Shown: positions 14,953-26,124, counted from the first letter of the stretch. The stretch: DNA of 32,263 bases from Rhodospirillales bacterium (GCA_019455065.1 JACFNC010000025.1:2536-34798); one strand, 5' to 3'. Translations and numbers: made by a program. Notes: generated by a model from the sequence alone, not told the origin.

Positions 14953-14974
14953 GCCCCGGCCGCGCGGCCGGGGC
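14953..14974. terminator. Bidirectional terminator hairpin
   Basis: A perfect 22-base palindrome (GCCCCGGCCGC and its complement) in the 72-base gap between the convergent bdhA and hsp20 genes. There is no T tract. Confidence 0.65.
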
Positions 14975-14988
14975 AGGATGAGACTTCC

Positions 14989-15432
14989 TCAGGCGGCCTG
15001 GCTTTCGGGCGCCGGTGCCGTCCGCTCGATGTGGATGGTGCGCCGGCGCATGGACTCGGGAATTTCCCGCACCAGGTCGATGTTGAGCAGGCCGTTGACC
15101 AGGCTGGCGCCGGTCACCCGCACGTAGTCGGCCACCTGGAAGCGGCGCTCGAACGAGCGGCCGGCGATGCCGCGGTGCAGGTAGCGGGCGCTGGGATCCT
15201 CCTTGCGCGCCCTGCCGGTCACCCGCAGCAGGTTCTCCTGCACCTCGATCTCGATGTCGTCCTCGGAGAAGCCGGCCACCGCCATGGTGATGCGATAGGC
15301 GTCGTCCCCGGTCTTCTCGATGTTGTAGGGGGGATACGCGTCGTCGGCGCGCGAGGCCACGTCCAGCATGCGGGCCAGATGGTCGAAGCCGACGGTGGAA
15401 CGGAACAGGGGCGAAAGGTCGAGTGAGCGCAT
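14989..15432 (-). CDS. Small heat shock protein, Hsp20/alpha-crystallin family
   Basis: 147 aa. The start (MRSLDLSPLFRSTVGFDHLA) is typical of IbpA-like proteins of proteobacteria. The alpha-crystallin domain spans about 36-128 and includes YRITMAVAGFSEDDIEIEVQ and the signature GLLNIDLVREIPE. It acts as an ATP-independent holdase that keeps heat-damaged proteins soluble. The start at 15432 is set by AGGAGG seven bases upstream, and that ribosome site is enclosed in a ROSE-like hairpin, so translation should be temperature-controlled. A promoter-like TTGACA lies about 120 bases upstream. Confidence 0.92.
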   Translation of the reverse strand: MRSLDLSPLFRSTVGFDHLARMLDVASRADDAYPPYNIEKTGDDAYRITMAVAGFSEDDIEIEVQENLLRVTGRARKEDPSARYLHRGIAGRSFERRFQVADYVRVTGASLVNGLLNIDLVREIPESMRRRTIHIERTAPAPESQAA

Positions 15433-15433
15433 G

Positions 15434-15460
15434 CCATATCCTCCTGGCGAAGCAACATGG
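15434..15460 (-). promoter_or_regulatory. ROSE-like RNA thermometer hairpin before hsp20
   Basis: On the minus strand, CCATGTTGCT, a short TCGCC loop, then AGGAGGATATGG. CCAT pairs with ATGG, and the TTGCT segment pairs with AGGAG around one G-G mismatch. This is the arrangement of ROSE elements in alphaproteobacterial small heat-shock genes, where a U(U/C)GCU box masks the Shine-Dalgarno sequence at low temperature. The upstream leader (to about 15525) is GC-rich with further inverted segments, as in ROSE leaders. Confidence 0.78.
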
Positions 15461-15525
15461 TTGGGTTGCCGGGACCCGTCCCATCGGACCGGGCTCGGCG
15501 CGGCCCCGGAGCGGCGGCCGTCCCT

Positions 15526-15558
15526 CATTAGGATGTTTGGCATTCGCCGGGTGTCAAG
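15526..15558 (-). promoter_or_regulatory. Candidate heat-shock promoter of hsp20
   Basis: On the minus strand, CTTGACA at the upstream end is followed after about 19 bases by CCTAAT. The CTTG box resembles an RpoH-type -35 element, but the -10 match and spacing are imperfect, so which sigma factor uses it is uncertain. Confidence 0.38.
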
Positions 15559-15664
15559 GCGGCCGGGCCGAAAGGCCGCCTCGGCGGCTCGACCTTCGGC
15601 GCATTGAAAAGCCCGCCCGCGCCGCTCACCTGCCTTTCCAGGGGGAGCGGTTGCGAGGACGCAC

Positions 15665-16072
15665 ATGGCGGAGCGCGCGGACCCGGTGTTCATCGAGCGG
15701 GCCTATGCCGAGACCCTGGCCCTCATGGTCGAGGCGCGCGACTATTTCACCCACGAGAATCCGGTGCGGCGCCGCGGCCTGTCGCGCGAAGACGGTTTGC
15801 GCGCCAGTTGCGAGGCCCTGCGGGTGACGTCGCGTCTTACCCAGGTCATGGCCTGGCTGATGATGCAGCGGGCGTTTCGCGCCGGCGAGGTTACCGAGGA
15901 CGAGGCCTTGCCCGAGAACGACGCCCTCGACCGCTGGGAGGTTTGTCTCGACGAATGGGACGGCGACGCCGGCGCCCTGCCGCCCGGCCTGCGCAGCCTG
16001 CTCGCCCGCAGCCGCGCCCTCTACCAGCGCATCGCACGCCTCGACGGGCTCGCCCGCGGCCGGATGCACTAA
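15665..16072 (+). CDS. DUF1465 protein, RcdA-like (regulator of CtrA degradation)
   Basis: 135 aa, all helical. It begins MAERADPVFIERAYAETLAL and contains the DUF1465 signature region ARDYFTHENP, SREDGLRASCEALRVTSRLT and QVMAWLMMQRAF. In Caulobacter the family member RcdA is an adaptor that helps deliver the cell-cycle regulator CtrA to the ClpXP protease. Here it is shorter than the Caulobacter protein (about 170 aa as I remember), mostly at the C-terminus, so partner use may differ. GAGGA lies upstream of the start. It is divergent from hsp20. The link to RcdA is from memory of the family; the DUF1465 assignment is the firmer part. Confidence 0.75.
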   Translation: MAERADPVFIERAYAETLALMVEARDYFTHENPVRRRGLSREDGLRASCEALRVTSRLTQVMAWLMMQRAFRAGEVTEDEALPENDALDRWEVCLDEWDGDAGALPPGLRSLLARSRALYQRIARLDGLARGRMH

Positions 16073-16081
16073 CCCTCGGTC

Positions 16082-16149
16082 GTCACCTCCGCGGAGGCGG
16101 GGGTCCAGAACCACGGACGTGTCTGGATTCCCGCTTTCGCGGGAATGAC
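16082..16149. repeat. Intergenic inverted repeat (GTCA...GGAATGAC type)
   Basis: GTCACCTCCGCGGAGGCGGG with TCCAG, then CTGGATTCCCGCTTTCGCGG, ending in AATGAC. It is the widespread 'GTCATTCCCGCGAAAGCGGG' repeat of proteobacteria. A related copy is at 27188-27254. It lies between the RcdA-like gene and the convergent adenylate cyclase gene and may terminate both. Confidence 0.75.
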
Positions 16150-16175
16150 GTCCGTGTAGGCGCCCGTGGCGCCTT

Positions 16176-17918
16176 CTACGCCGCCGGCAACTGCTCCTGG
16201 CGCACCTCGTACAACCCGATCGGCTCCTTGAAGCCTTTCAGCTCCACGTCGCCCTTCGAGACGAAGGAATGTCCCCGCCCCGAACTCAGCTCGCGCACGA
16301 CGTTGGTGCACAGGATGCTGTCCGCCTCGGCGGCGGCGCAGGCGCGGGCCGCCGTCTGCACGGTGGTGCCGAACAGGTCGTCCTCCTCCTCGATGGGCTC
16401 GCCGGTGCTCATGCCGATGCGTAGATGCAGCGGCAGGTCGGGGCTGGCGGCGTTGTGGGCGGCGACCGCCCGCTGGATCGACAGCGCGGCGTCGACGGCG
16501 TTGGTGGCGCTGGAGAACGAGGCCATGATGCCGTCGCCGGTGTGCTTGATCTCCTTGCCGTCGAAGTCGGACAGCGCCGTGCGCACGATGCTGTTGTGCC
16601 GGCGCACCGCCTCCTGCGCGCCGACGTCGCCCAAGGTCTGGGTCATCGTGGTGGAGCCCACGATGTCGGTGAAGATCACCGTCACGATGCGCGAACCGGC
16701 GGTCTTGCCGGTCGGCCGGTTCCAGCGGTCCAGGGCCTGGCGCAGCGCCTCGTGCGGGTTGTCCGCGTTCGCCAGGAAGTCGTCCATCGCCTCGCGCCCG
16801 GCCTGGATCATCTGCAGATAGCGGGGCTCGCGAAGGTACTGCTCGTACTGTTCGCAGAACGCCTCGATGGCGGGTCCCTTGGTGCCCAGGATCTCCATGG
16901 CGGCACGCAGCAGGCCGAACTGCGCCTCCGGATCGACGCCCTCGCGCTCGCCCAGCATCTCCACCGCGCCGGCCAGCATCAGGTCGACGCCGAAGGTGTT
17001 GTAGCGATCGAGCTGCGGGCGGTCCTTCTTCAGTTCCGCGATGGTGCCGTCCAGGAAGCGCAAAACCTTCAGTCGCTGCGCCTCCAGCGCCACGGGCACC
17101 GGGCTCGCGCCGCCGGCCGGCGGTTCGGCGGCCTGCGGAGCCTCCGCCGTGGTCGGCGCCGGGGCGGGCGGCGGCTCGGCGGCCGGCACCGGCGGCGCGG
17201 GAACCTCGACCGGCGCCGGTGGCTCGTCGGGAGGGGGCGTTGCGCCTTGGGCCGGAGGCGGAGGCTCCGGGAAATCGGGCCTGAATCCGGCGCGCGATAT
17301 CCGGGGCGCGGCCTCGACGCGGCGCCAGCCGGTCAGCGCCTCGATGTCCTCGGCGTTGTTGATCAGGATCATGGCCAGCGGCACGGCGGTGATCAGGAAG
17401 GCCACGGCGAACACCACCATCAGCAGGCCGGAGAATTCCTTGGGCGAGGCCAGCAGGTTCCAACTCGACAGCTGGGCGATGACCAGCGAGATCACCGCCG
17501 ACACCACCACGGCGACGACCAGTCCGGCGAGCACGATGCCGGCCACCTTGACGGCGAGCAGCAGGCCGCTTGTTCCCGAGGGCGGTTTCGGCGGCTGGTA
17601 GCGGCCCGGTCCGATGCGCCGCCCCGGTTCGGCGGTCGGCCGCGGCGGCTGCCGGTTGCGCGATGTCGCGGCGGCCGGCGCGGCGCCCGACGAGGGCCGC
17701 TGCGACGCGTAGACGGTTACCTCGGTGCTTGTATTGGTGGTGGGATCATAGGTTTCGCGGATGACCTTGGCCTTGGTGCCCAAAGTCTTCTCAAGATGTC
17801 TCGCCTCGCTGATGGCGAAATCTTTCTCGTCCGCACGGTATCGCATCTGCAAGGTCCAGCGATCCCTTTCCAGGGTGTAGACCTCGTAATGGGCGATCGG
17901 ACGCACGTCTCTCGGCAT
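16176..17918 (-). CDS. Membrane-bound class III adenylate/guanylate cyclase
   Basis: 580 aa. The N-terminal soluble region (1-70; HYEVYTLERDRWTLQMRYR) is followed by a Ser/Pro-rich linker, two transmembrane helices (about 119-150 and 160-182), a Pro/Ala-rich linker (about 210-275), a helical segment (about 285-400) and the cyclase homology domain (about 408-570). Metal-binding aspartates are D418 (FTDIVGST) and D462 (KHTGDG). The base-selecting Lys in EIKHTGDG and the later DLFGTTVQTAAR segment fit an adenylate cyclase making cAMP. The start at 17918 is preferred because MPRDVRPIAHYEV begins the structured domain; a TTG at 17987 would add 23 residues. No strong ribosome site is visible. The N-terminal domain is not one I recognise and could be a sensor. 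Confidence 0.88.
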   Translation of the reverse strand: MPRDVRPIAHYEVYTLERDRWTLQMRYRADEKDFAISEARHLEKTLGTKAKVIRETYDPTTNTSTEVTVYASQRPSSGAAPAAATSRNRQPPRPTAEPGRRIGPGRYQPPKPPSGTSGLLLAVKVAGIVLAGLVVAVVVSAVISLVIAQLSSWNLLASPKEFSGLLMVVFAVAFLITAVPLAMILINNAEDIEALTGWRRVEAAPRISRAGFRPDFPEPPPPAQGATPPPDEPPAPVEVPAPPVPAAEPPPAPAPTTAEAPQAAEPPAGGASPVPVALEAQRLKVLRFLDGTIAELKKDRPQLDRYNTFGVDLMLAGAVEMLGEREGVDPEAQFGLLRAAMEILGTKGPAIEAFCEQYEQYLREPRYLQMIQAGREAMDDFLANADNPHEALRQALDRWNRPTGKTAGSRIVTVIFTDIVGSTTMTQTLGDVGAQEAVRRHNSIVRTALSDFDGKEIKHTGDGIMASFSSATNAVDAALSIQRAVAAHNAASPDLPLHLRIGMSTGEPIEEEDDLFGTTVQTAARACAAAEADSILCTNVVRELSSGRGHSFVSKGDVELKGFKEPIGLYEVRQEQLPAA

Positions 17919-18043
17919 GTGCCGGGTATTCTTCCCAAAAGCTTCGTCAGCCCGTCGCTTTGCTGCGACAGCCGAATATAACAGCAAGCGGCGGGCGTTG
18001 TCGCGCCCGTCGGCTCATCGATCGACGAATGATGGATGGGAAG

Positions 18044-18064
18044 GGCGGCCGCCGCGCGGCCGCC
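18044..18064 (-). terminator. Hairpin downstream of rpmE
   Basis: A 9-bp stem (GGCGGCCGC / GCGGCCGCC) with a CGC loop, starting 10 bases after the rpmE stop. No T tract. Confidence 0.6.
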
Positions 18065-18073
18065 GCCGGGCGA

Positions 18074-18298
18074 TCAGCCCTTGATGCCGAAGTTGGCGAA
18101 CCGCTTCTTGAACTTGGCCAACTGGCCGCCGGTATCGACCAGGCGGTGCACGCCGGTCCACGCCGGGTGCGACTTGGGGTCGATGTCCAGGCGCATCACG
18201 TCGCCCGGCTTGCCCCAGGTCGAGCGGGTCTTGAACTCGGTGCCGTCCGTCATCACCACGTTGATCTCGTGATAATCGGGATGAATCTCGCTCTTCAT
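18074..18298 (-). CDS. rpmE: 50S ribosomal protein L31, zinc-free type
   Basis: 74 aa. [30 protein letters not shown], then [20 protein letters not shown] and a C-terminal [10 protein letters not shown] are diagnostic of bacterial L31. The CxxC zinc-binding cysteines of the C+ form are absent (there is no cysteine at all), so this is the C- form commonly found as the main L31 in Alphaproteobacteria. GGAGAGG lies just upstream of the ATG at 18298. It is divergent from cyaY. Confidence 0.95.
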   Translation of the reverse strand: MKSEIHPDYHEINVVMTDGTEFKTRSTWGKPGDVMRLDIDPKSHPAWTGVHRLVDTGGQLAKFKKRFANFGIKG

Positions 18299-18432
18299 GG
18301 CGCCTCTCCAGATTCGGAGCGGCCTGTATAGCGAAGCCGTGCCCCCGGTGCAAGCGCGAACCGCGCGCCGGCGAAGATGACGCTGCCGGCGATATGCGTT
18401 AGGGTTCCGGCGTTTCACGAGGGGATCATGCG

Positions 18433-18768
18433 ATGTCCGTTGAGGAAAGCACCTTCCACGCCGCCGCCGACGCGGTGCTCCAGGCCCTGGCGCAGGTCAT
18501 CGACGACGCGCTGGGCGATTGTCTCGACGTCGACCTCCAGGGCGGCATCCTCACCGTCGAGTTCGACGACGGGCGGCAGTTCGTCGTCAACAAGCATGCC
18601 CCCAACCGCGAAATCTGGCTGTCCTCGCCGCTCAGCGGCGCCTGGCACTTCGCCTGCGACCCGGCCGGCACCTGGCCCGCCACCCGCGACCCCGCGGTCC
18701 GCCTGCGCCGCCTCCTGGCCTCGGAACTCCACACCCTCACCGGCACCGCCGTCGTCCTCGACGACTGA
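18433..18768 (+). CDS. cyaY: Iron donor protein CyaY (bacterial frataxin)
   Basis: 111 aa, about the usual length. An acidic first helix ([20 protein letters not shown]) is followed by the beta sheet with [20 protein letters not shown], the most conserved frataxin block (N/Q-APxRQIWLSSP). Frataxins bind iron through the acidic ridge and modulate iron-sulfur cluster assembly with IscS/IscU in the cytoplasm. The start at 18433 is 8 bases from GAGGGG. No isc genes are in the window; the gene is monocistronic and followed by repeats. Confidence 0.92.
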   Translation: MSVEESTFHAAADAVLQALAQVIDDALGDCLDVDLQGGILTVEFDDGRQFVVNKHAPNREIWLSSPLSGAWHFACDPAGTWPATRDPAVRLRRLLASELHTLTGTAVVLDD

Positions 18769-18805
18769 TTTTCCGGCGTCATCGCGATGGCGCCAGGAGA
18801 AAACC

Positions 18806-18879
18806 GTCATTGCGAAGAGCGCAGCGACGAAGCAGTCCAGCCCGCCGCCCTGGATTGCTTCGCCTCCGGTTCGCAATGA
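18806..18879. repeat. Long palindromic repeat, full copy
   Basis: The 5' arm GTCATTGCGAAGAGCGCAGC and the 3' arm CTGGATTGCTTCGCC...CGCAATGA surround a short loop, in the gap between cyaY and the MotB-like gene. Confidence 0.8.
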
Positions 18880-18896
18880 GCGTGTTGTTTCGCCCC

Positions 18897-18926
18897 GTCA
18901 TGGCCGGACTTGATCCGGCCATCCAC
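18897..18926. repeat. Short palindrome (GTCATGGCCGGACTTGATCC type)
   Basis: GGCCGGA/TCCGGCC arms around CTTGA, followed by ATCCAC. Members of the same family are at 29886-29915 and 32144-32172. Confidence 0.7.
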
Positions 18927-18979
18927 GCCGCGGGCGGCCCGCGACGAGCCCGGGGACGGGACGGGAAGGGGGCGGCCGC

Positions 18980-20203
18980 CTACCGCTGGTCGAGGCGCAG
19001 TTCGATGCGCCGGTTGCGGCGCAGGGCCTCCTCGCTGTCGCCGCGGTCGAGCGGCTGGTACTCGCCGAAGCCGGCGGCGGCGAGGCGCTCCGGGGGCAGG
19101 CCCTGGGCGATCAGGAAGCGCACCACCGAGATCGCGCGCGCCGTCGACAGTTCCCAGTTCGACGGGAAGCGCACGTTGTAGATCGGCACCTTGTCGGTAT
19201 GCCCGTCGACGCGCAGCACCCAGTTGAGGTCCTTGGGAAACTGCTTCGAGAGGTCGAGCAGGGTCTTTGCGAGTTGCGCCAGCTGCTGCTGCCCGTTCTC
19301 GCCGAGATCGGCCGAGCCGGTGGCGAACAGGAGTTCGGACTGGAACACGAAGCGATCGCCCTCCACGCGGATGCCGGGGCGGTTGCCCAGCACCTGCCGC
19401 AGCCGGCCGAAGAATTCCGAGCGGTAGCGCGACAGCTCCTCGACCTTGCTGGCCAGCGCCTGGTTGAGGCGGCGGCCGAGGTCCTCGATCTGGATCTTCT
19501 GTTCCTTCGACACGCCCTCCGACGCGTCGAGCGCCGCCGCCAGCCGGGCCAGCTCCGCGCGCAGGGCCTCGAGCTGCTGGTTGAGCAGCGCGGCGTGGGC
19601 GCGGGCCTCCTCCGACAGCTTGCGTTCCGAGGCCAGCTCCTTGTCCTGCTCGCCGACCTTCGAGCCCAGCTTGGCGACCTGCGCCTCCAGTTCGGCGCGC
19701 AGCGCCTTGAGCGCGGCGATGTCGTTGCGCAGCAGGGCGAGTTCGCGCAGTTGCACCTCGATGGTCTCGCGGTCGGCTGCCACCGCCTTGTAGGCGTCCT
19801 CCAGCTCGGCGCCAAGCTTGGCGGCGCGCTCGCCGGCGGCCTGCGCGGTGGCGCCCACGGTGGCCAGCTGGCTCGCCAGGTCCTCGTTCTCCGACGCCAG
19901 CCCGGACAGGCGCTCGCGCTCGGCGGTCGAGGCCTGGAGTTCGGCCGAAAGCTGGGCGACGTTGAGGCGCAGGTCGGCGTTCGCCTGCCGCTCCAGGGAC
20001 AGCAGTTCCGACAATTCGTTGATCTGCCGGCTCAGCCGGTTCAGCGCCTGGTCGCGCCCCGACAGCGCCTGGCCCAGATAGAACTGCGCCAGCATGAACA
20101 CCATCAGCACGAAGATGATGACCATCAGCAGCGTCGCCAGGGCGTCGACGAAGCCCGGCCAGATGTCGGTGGCGCGGCGGGCGCGGCGGCCGATGGTCGC
20201 CAT
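18980..20203 (-). CDS. MotB/OmpA-like peptidoglycan-binding stator protein
   Basis: 407 aa. The single N-terminal transmembrane helix (about 20-42) contains the proton-channel aspartate in WPGFVDALATLLMVII (D20). A very long coiled coil (about 50-270) follows, then an OmpA-like peptidoglycan-binding domain (about 285-405) with VDGHTDKVPI, NWELSTARA and RRIELRLDQR. This is the B subunit of a MotAB/ExbBD-type ion-driven complex anchored to the cell wall. The coiled coil is far longer than in flagellar MotB, so a non-flagellar envelope role is as likely as motility. GAGGGAGAG lies upstream; the A-subunit gene ends 15 bases before its start. Confidence 0.88.
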   Translation of the reverse strand: MATIGRRARRATDIWPGFVDALATLLMVIIFVLMVFMLAQFYLGQALSGRDQALNRLSRQINELSELLSLERQANADLRLNVAQLSAELQASTAERERLSGLASENEDLASQLATVGATAQAAGERAAKLGAELEDAYKAVAADRETIEVQLRELALLRNDIAALKALRAELEAQVAKLGSKVGEQDKELASERKLSEEARAHAALLNQQLEALRAELARLAAALDASEGVSKEQKIQIEDLGRRLNQALASKVEELSRYRSEFFGRLRQVLGNRPGIRVEGDRFVFQSELLFATGSADLGENGQQQLAQLAKTLLDLSKQFPKDLNWVLRVDGHTDKVPIYNVRFPSNWELSTARAISVVRFLIAQGLPPERLAAAGFGEYQPLDRGDSEEALRRNRRIELRLDQR

Positions 20204-20218
20204 GGTCTCTCCCTCGGA

Positions 20219-21355
20219 TCAGCGTTCGGTTTCGTCGGCGATGGCGGCGATGGTACGTGCGAGCAGCTTGAACTCGCTACGCATCTCTCGGATGACCTCG
20301 TCGCGGCCGGCGGCCAGGTCCTCGAGCGCCCGCGAAAGGGTGACGTCGAGATTGCGGATGTGGCCGCGCGTCGCCTCGTCCACGCCCTGGCTGCTGCTCT
20401 CGGCGAGGCGGGCGATCAGGGGCTTCATCTCGAGCTGGCTTTCCGCCAGCCGGATCATCAGGGTCTGCTCGGCCTTCATCTGGTCGGTCAGGGTCGACAG
20501 CTTGTCGGTCAGCGCGCGCATGCTGGCGTTCGAGGTGATGCGGCTTTCCTCGCCGCGCGTGATGATGCGTTGCAGGTTGTCCAGGCTGTCGGCGGTCTGT
20601 TCGAGCAGCGCCTGGATGTAGGCCGGGATCGGCTGGTCGCTGGCCTCGCCCAGGGTGCCGCCCGAGGCCAGCCGGGTCTGGCTCGACAGCCATTCCTCGA
20701 GGTCGTTGTAGAAGGCGTTCTGCGCCTGTCCGGCCTGGAGGTCGAGGAAGCCCACGACCAGCGATCCGGCAAGGCCGAACAGCGACGACGAGAAGGCCGT
20801 GCCCATGCCCCCCAGCGGCGCCTCCAGCCCGCTCTTCAGCCCCTCGAAGGCGGTGCCGAAATCCTCGCCGGCCAGCGACAGGCTGCGGATGACGTCGCCG
20901 ATCGAGCCCACCGTCTGCACCAGCCCCCAGAAGGTGCCGAGCAGCCCCAGGAAGATCAGCAGGCCGATGAAGTAGCGCGAGATCTCCCGCGCCTCGTCCA
21001 GGCGCGACGAGATGCCGTCGAGCACCGAGCGCATCGCCATCGCCGACAGGCTGAAGCGGTCGCGGCGTTCGCCCAGCATGGTCGCCAGCGGCGCCAGCAG
21101 GCGCGGCGGATGGTCGGTCGACAGCACCGGCTTGCCGTGCCGCACCTCGTCGATCCACCCCACTTCCGGGCGCAGCATCAGCACCTGGCGGAAGTTCAGG
21201 ATGATGCCGATCAGCAGCACCCCCAGGATCAGGCCGTTGAGCGCGGGATTGGCCATGAAGGCCTGCATCAGCCCGGCCCACAGCAGCGCGATGACCACGG
21301 CCACGGCGGCGAGGAACAGGCCCATGCGGAAAAGGAAGCGTCGTGGTTGGTTCAT
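20219..21355 (-). CDS. MotA/TolQ/ExbB-type proton channel protein
   Basis: 378 aa. Four hydrophobic segments (about 8-30, 38-55, 127-148 and 187-207). The MotA/TolQ/ExbB region includes SRYFIGLLIFLGLLGTFWGL and GGMGTAFSSSLFGLAGSLVV, the two conserved channel-lining helices. A long helical C-terminal part (about 230-378) is unusual for MotA and probably meets the long coiled coil of its partner. It is encoded directly before the MotB-like gene, almost certainly one operon. The pair converts proton flow into mechanical work across the envelope. Flagellar genes are not in view, so motility is not implied. Confidence 0.85.
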   Translation of the reverse strand: MNQPRRFLFRMGLFLAAVAVVIALLWAGLMQAFMANPALNGLILGVLLIGIILNFRQVLMLRPEVGWIDEVRHGKPVLSTDHPPRLLAPLATMLGERRDRFSLSAMAMRSVLDGISSRLDEAREISRYFIGLLIFLGLLGTFWGLVQTVGSIGDVIRSLSLAGEDFGTAFEGLKSGLEAPLGGMGTAFSSSLFGLAGSLVVGFLDLQAGQAQNAFYNDLEEWLSSQTRLASGGTLGEASDQPIPAYIQALLEQTADSLDNLQRIITRGEESRITSNASMRALTDKLSTLTDQMKAEQTLMIRLAESQLEMKPLIARLAESSSQGVDEATRGHIRNLDVTLSRALEDLAAGRDEVIREMRSEFKLLARTIAAIADETER

Positions 21356-21491
21356 GGTCGATCCATCGGTGGGATAATGGGCGGCCTAATCCGGAAATGT
21401 GCAGATTTTAAGGCACAGAAATCGTTCGTTCTCAACGATTACGTCGAGGCGGTCGGGCGCTCCTGAGGGGGGCGGGGCGGCATGGAGGACC

Positions 21492-21527
21492 GTCCTTGCG
21501 AGGAGCGGGAGCGACGAAGCAATCCAG
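21492..21527. repeat. Lone 5' arm of long palindromic repeat
   Basis: Begins GTCCTTGCGAGGAGCGGGAG and ends GAAGCAATCCAG. There is no matching 3' arm directly downstream. Confidence 0.7.
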
Positions 21528-21684
21528 CCCGGCATCGCCGCCGCCAGGACCGCGGTGGGCCGGTGAAGGGGCATCCGCGTTGATCTCCGGTCGTGCGGCG
21601 CGCCGGCCGCAACCGCCGCTAGACTACCCGATGGGGAAAGACCCGGCAACCTCGGGGCACGGCACTACGGAAGTCAGGGAAACC

Positions 21685-21775
21685 GTCATTGCGAGAGCGG
21701 GAGCGACGAAGCAATCCAGCCTCCCCGCCGCCCCTGGATTGCTTCCCGCCACGCTGCGCTCGCGGTCGCAATGAC
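21685..21775. repeat. Long palindromic repeat, full copy (variant 2)
   Basis: GTCATTGCGAGAGCGGGAGC...GCAATCCAG, then CTGGATTGCTTCCCGCCACG...TCGCAATGAC. The 3' arm differs from variant 1 in its middle and matches the copy at 22425-22520. Confidence 0.85.
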
Positions 21776-21789
21776 GGCAGAGGGGTTCT

Positions 21790-21826
21790 GTCATTGCGAG
21801 GAGGCGCAGCCGACGAAGCAATCCAG
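21790..21826. repeat. Lone 5' arm of long palindromic repeat next to the GIY-YIG gene
   Basis: GTCATTGCGAGGAGGCGCAG...GAAGCAATCCAG, ending 5 bases before the stop codon of the GIY-YIG gene (21831). Confidence 0.8.
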
Positions 21827-21830
21827 CCCC

Positions 21831-22118
21831 TCAGAACAGCCCCGCGTAGAGATCCCGCCACCCCGGATTCAGACCCTCGATCAGCGCCAGTTTGCGCGCC
21901 CGCGAGCCGCCCTTGATCCGCTTCTCGCGGGCGATCGCCGCGGCCATGTCGTCATGGACCTCGTACCACACCAGCATCTTGCAGCCGTGGCGCGCCGTGA
22001 ACCCGTCGCCCAGCCCCTCGCGATGCTGCCACACCCGCCCCGGCAGGTCGGAGGTGACCCCGACATACAGCGTGCCGTTGCGCCGGCTGGCCATGATGTA
22101 GACGGCGGGCCGTTTCAT
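21831..22118 (-). CDS. GIY-YIG domain protein
   Basis: 95 aa, essentially one GIY-YIG domain. VYIMASRRNGTLYVGVTSDL carries the two motif halves (VYI and YVG), followed by the conserved Arg/His segment LPGRVWQHREG. The KIKG-like segment RIKGGSRARKLALIE near residue 75 and NPGWRDLY complete the YhbQ/UPF0213-like pattern. This family is predicted to be a small nuclease; its substrate is unclear. The gene is set between palindromic repeats, with a 5' arm touching its stop side and a possible decayed 3' arm (about 22130-22150) on its start side. No strong ribosome site is visible. Confidence 0.82.
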   Translation of the reverse strand: MKRPAVYIMASRRNGTLYVGVTSDLPGRVWQHREGLGDGFTARHGCKMLVWYEVHDDMAAAIAREKRIKGGSRARKLALIEGLNPGWRDLYAGLF

Positions 22119-22160
22119 GCGATCCACGGTGGCAGCGAATCGCAAAATGCACAACCGACC

Positions 22161-22424
22161 GTCATTGCGAGGAGGCGTAGCCGACGAAGCAATCCAGCCC
22201 GTCCGCCGCCCCTGGATTGCTTCGCCTGCGGCTCGCAATGACGGAACAAGCGATGACAGAAGAATAGCAGCAATGACGGCACGATGGGTCCCGTCATTGC
22301 GAGGAGGCGCAGCCGACGAAGCAATCCAGCCCGTCCGCCGCCCCTGGATTGCTTCGCCTGCGGCTCGCAATGACGGAACAAGCGATGACAGAAGAATAGC
22401 AGCAATGACGGCACGATGGGTCCC
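22161..22424. repeat. Tandem duplication of a 132-base palindrome-plus-tail unit
   Basis: Two consecutive units (22161-22292 and 22293-22424) are almost identical; one visible difference is GTAG versus GCAG early in the unit. Each has a full palindrome (82 bases) plus a 50-base tail beginning GGAACAAGCGATGACAGAAG. The near-identity points to recent duplication. Confidence 0.9.
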
Positions 22425-22520
22425 GTCATTGCGAGGAGGCGCAGCCGACGAAGCAATCCAGCTTCCCGGGAGGCCCCCCTGGATTGCTTCCCGCCACGCT
22501 GCGCTCGCGGTCGCAATGAC
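22425..22520. repeat. Long palindromic repeat, full copy (variant 2 3' arm)
   Basis: Starts exactly 132 bases after the previous unit, with the same 5' arm, then switches to the variant 2 3' arm (GCTTCCCGCCACGCTGCGCT) seen at 21685-21775. It looks like a recombinant unit. Confidence 0.85.
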
Positions 22521-22535
22521 GGCGCGATGGGCCCC

Positions 22536-22572
22536 GTCATTGCGAGGAGGCTTGGCCGACGAAGCAATCCAG
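22536..22572. repeat. Lone 5' arm next to the restriction-modification gene
   Basis: GTCATTGCGAGGAGGCTTGG...GAAGCAATCCAG, ending about 20 bases before the stop codon of the large methyltransferase gene. A matching 3' arm is found only on the far side of that gene (26125-26155). Confidence 0.82.
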
Positions 22573-22591
22573 GCCAGCCGGAACGCCGCCG

Positions 22592-26050
<3,459 letters not shown>

Positions 26051-26124
26051 CGTTCCACCCCCCGCCCGTGCCGCGCAACCAGCCTAACGGAGCCCGGCCC
26101 CGCGATCAATTTCCGGCTGCGGCC

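Larger units (their letters stand above)
21356..21830. other. Intergenic region with palindromic repeats
   Basis: About 475 bases without a supported gene. The first 100 bases are AT-richer (ATTTTAAGGCACAGAAATCG) and probably hold the promoter of the MotA-like gene. A lone 5' arm (21492-21527), one full palindrome (21685-21775) and another lone 5' arm (21790-21826) follow. Confidence 0.6.
22119..22591. other. Repeat-filled intergenic region
   Basis: No gene. Reading frames crossing it only translate the repeats. It contains two nearly identical 132-base tandem units, one variant palindrome and a lone 5' arm. Confidence 0.75.
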
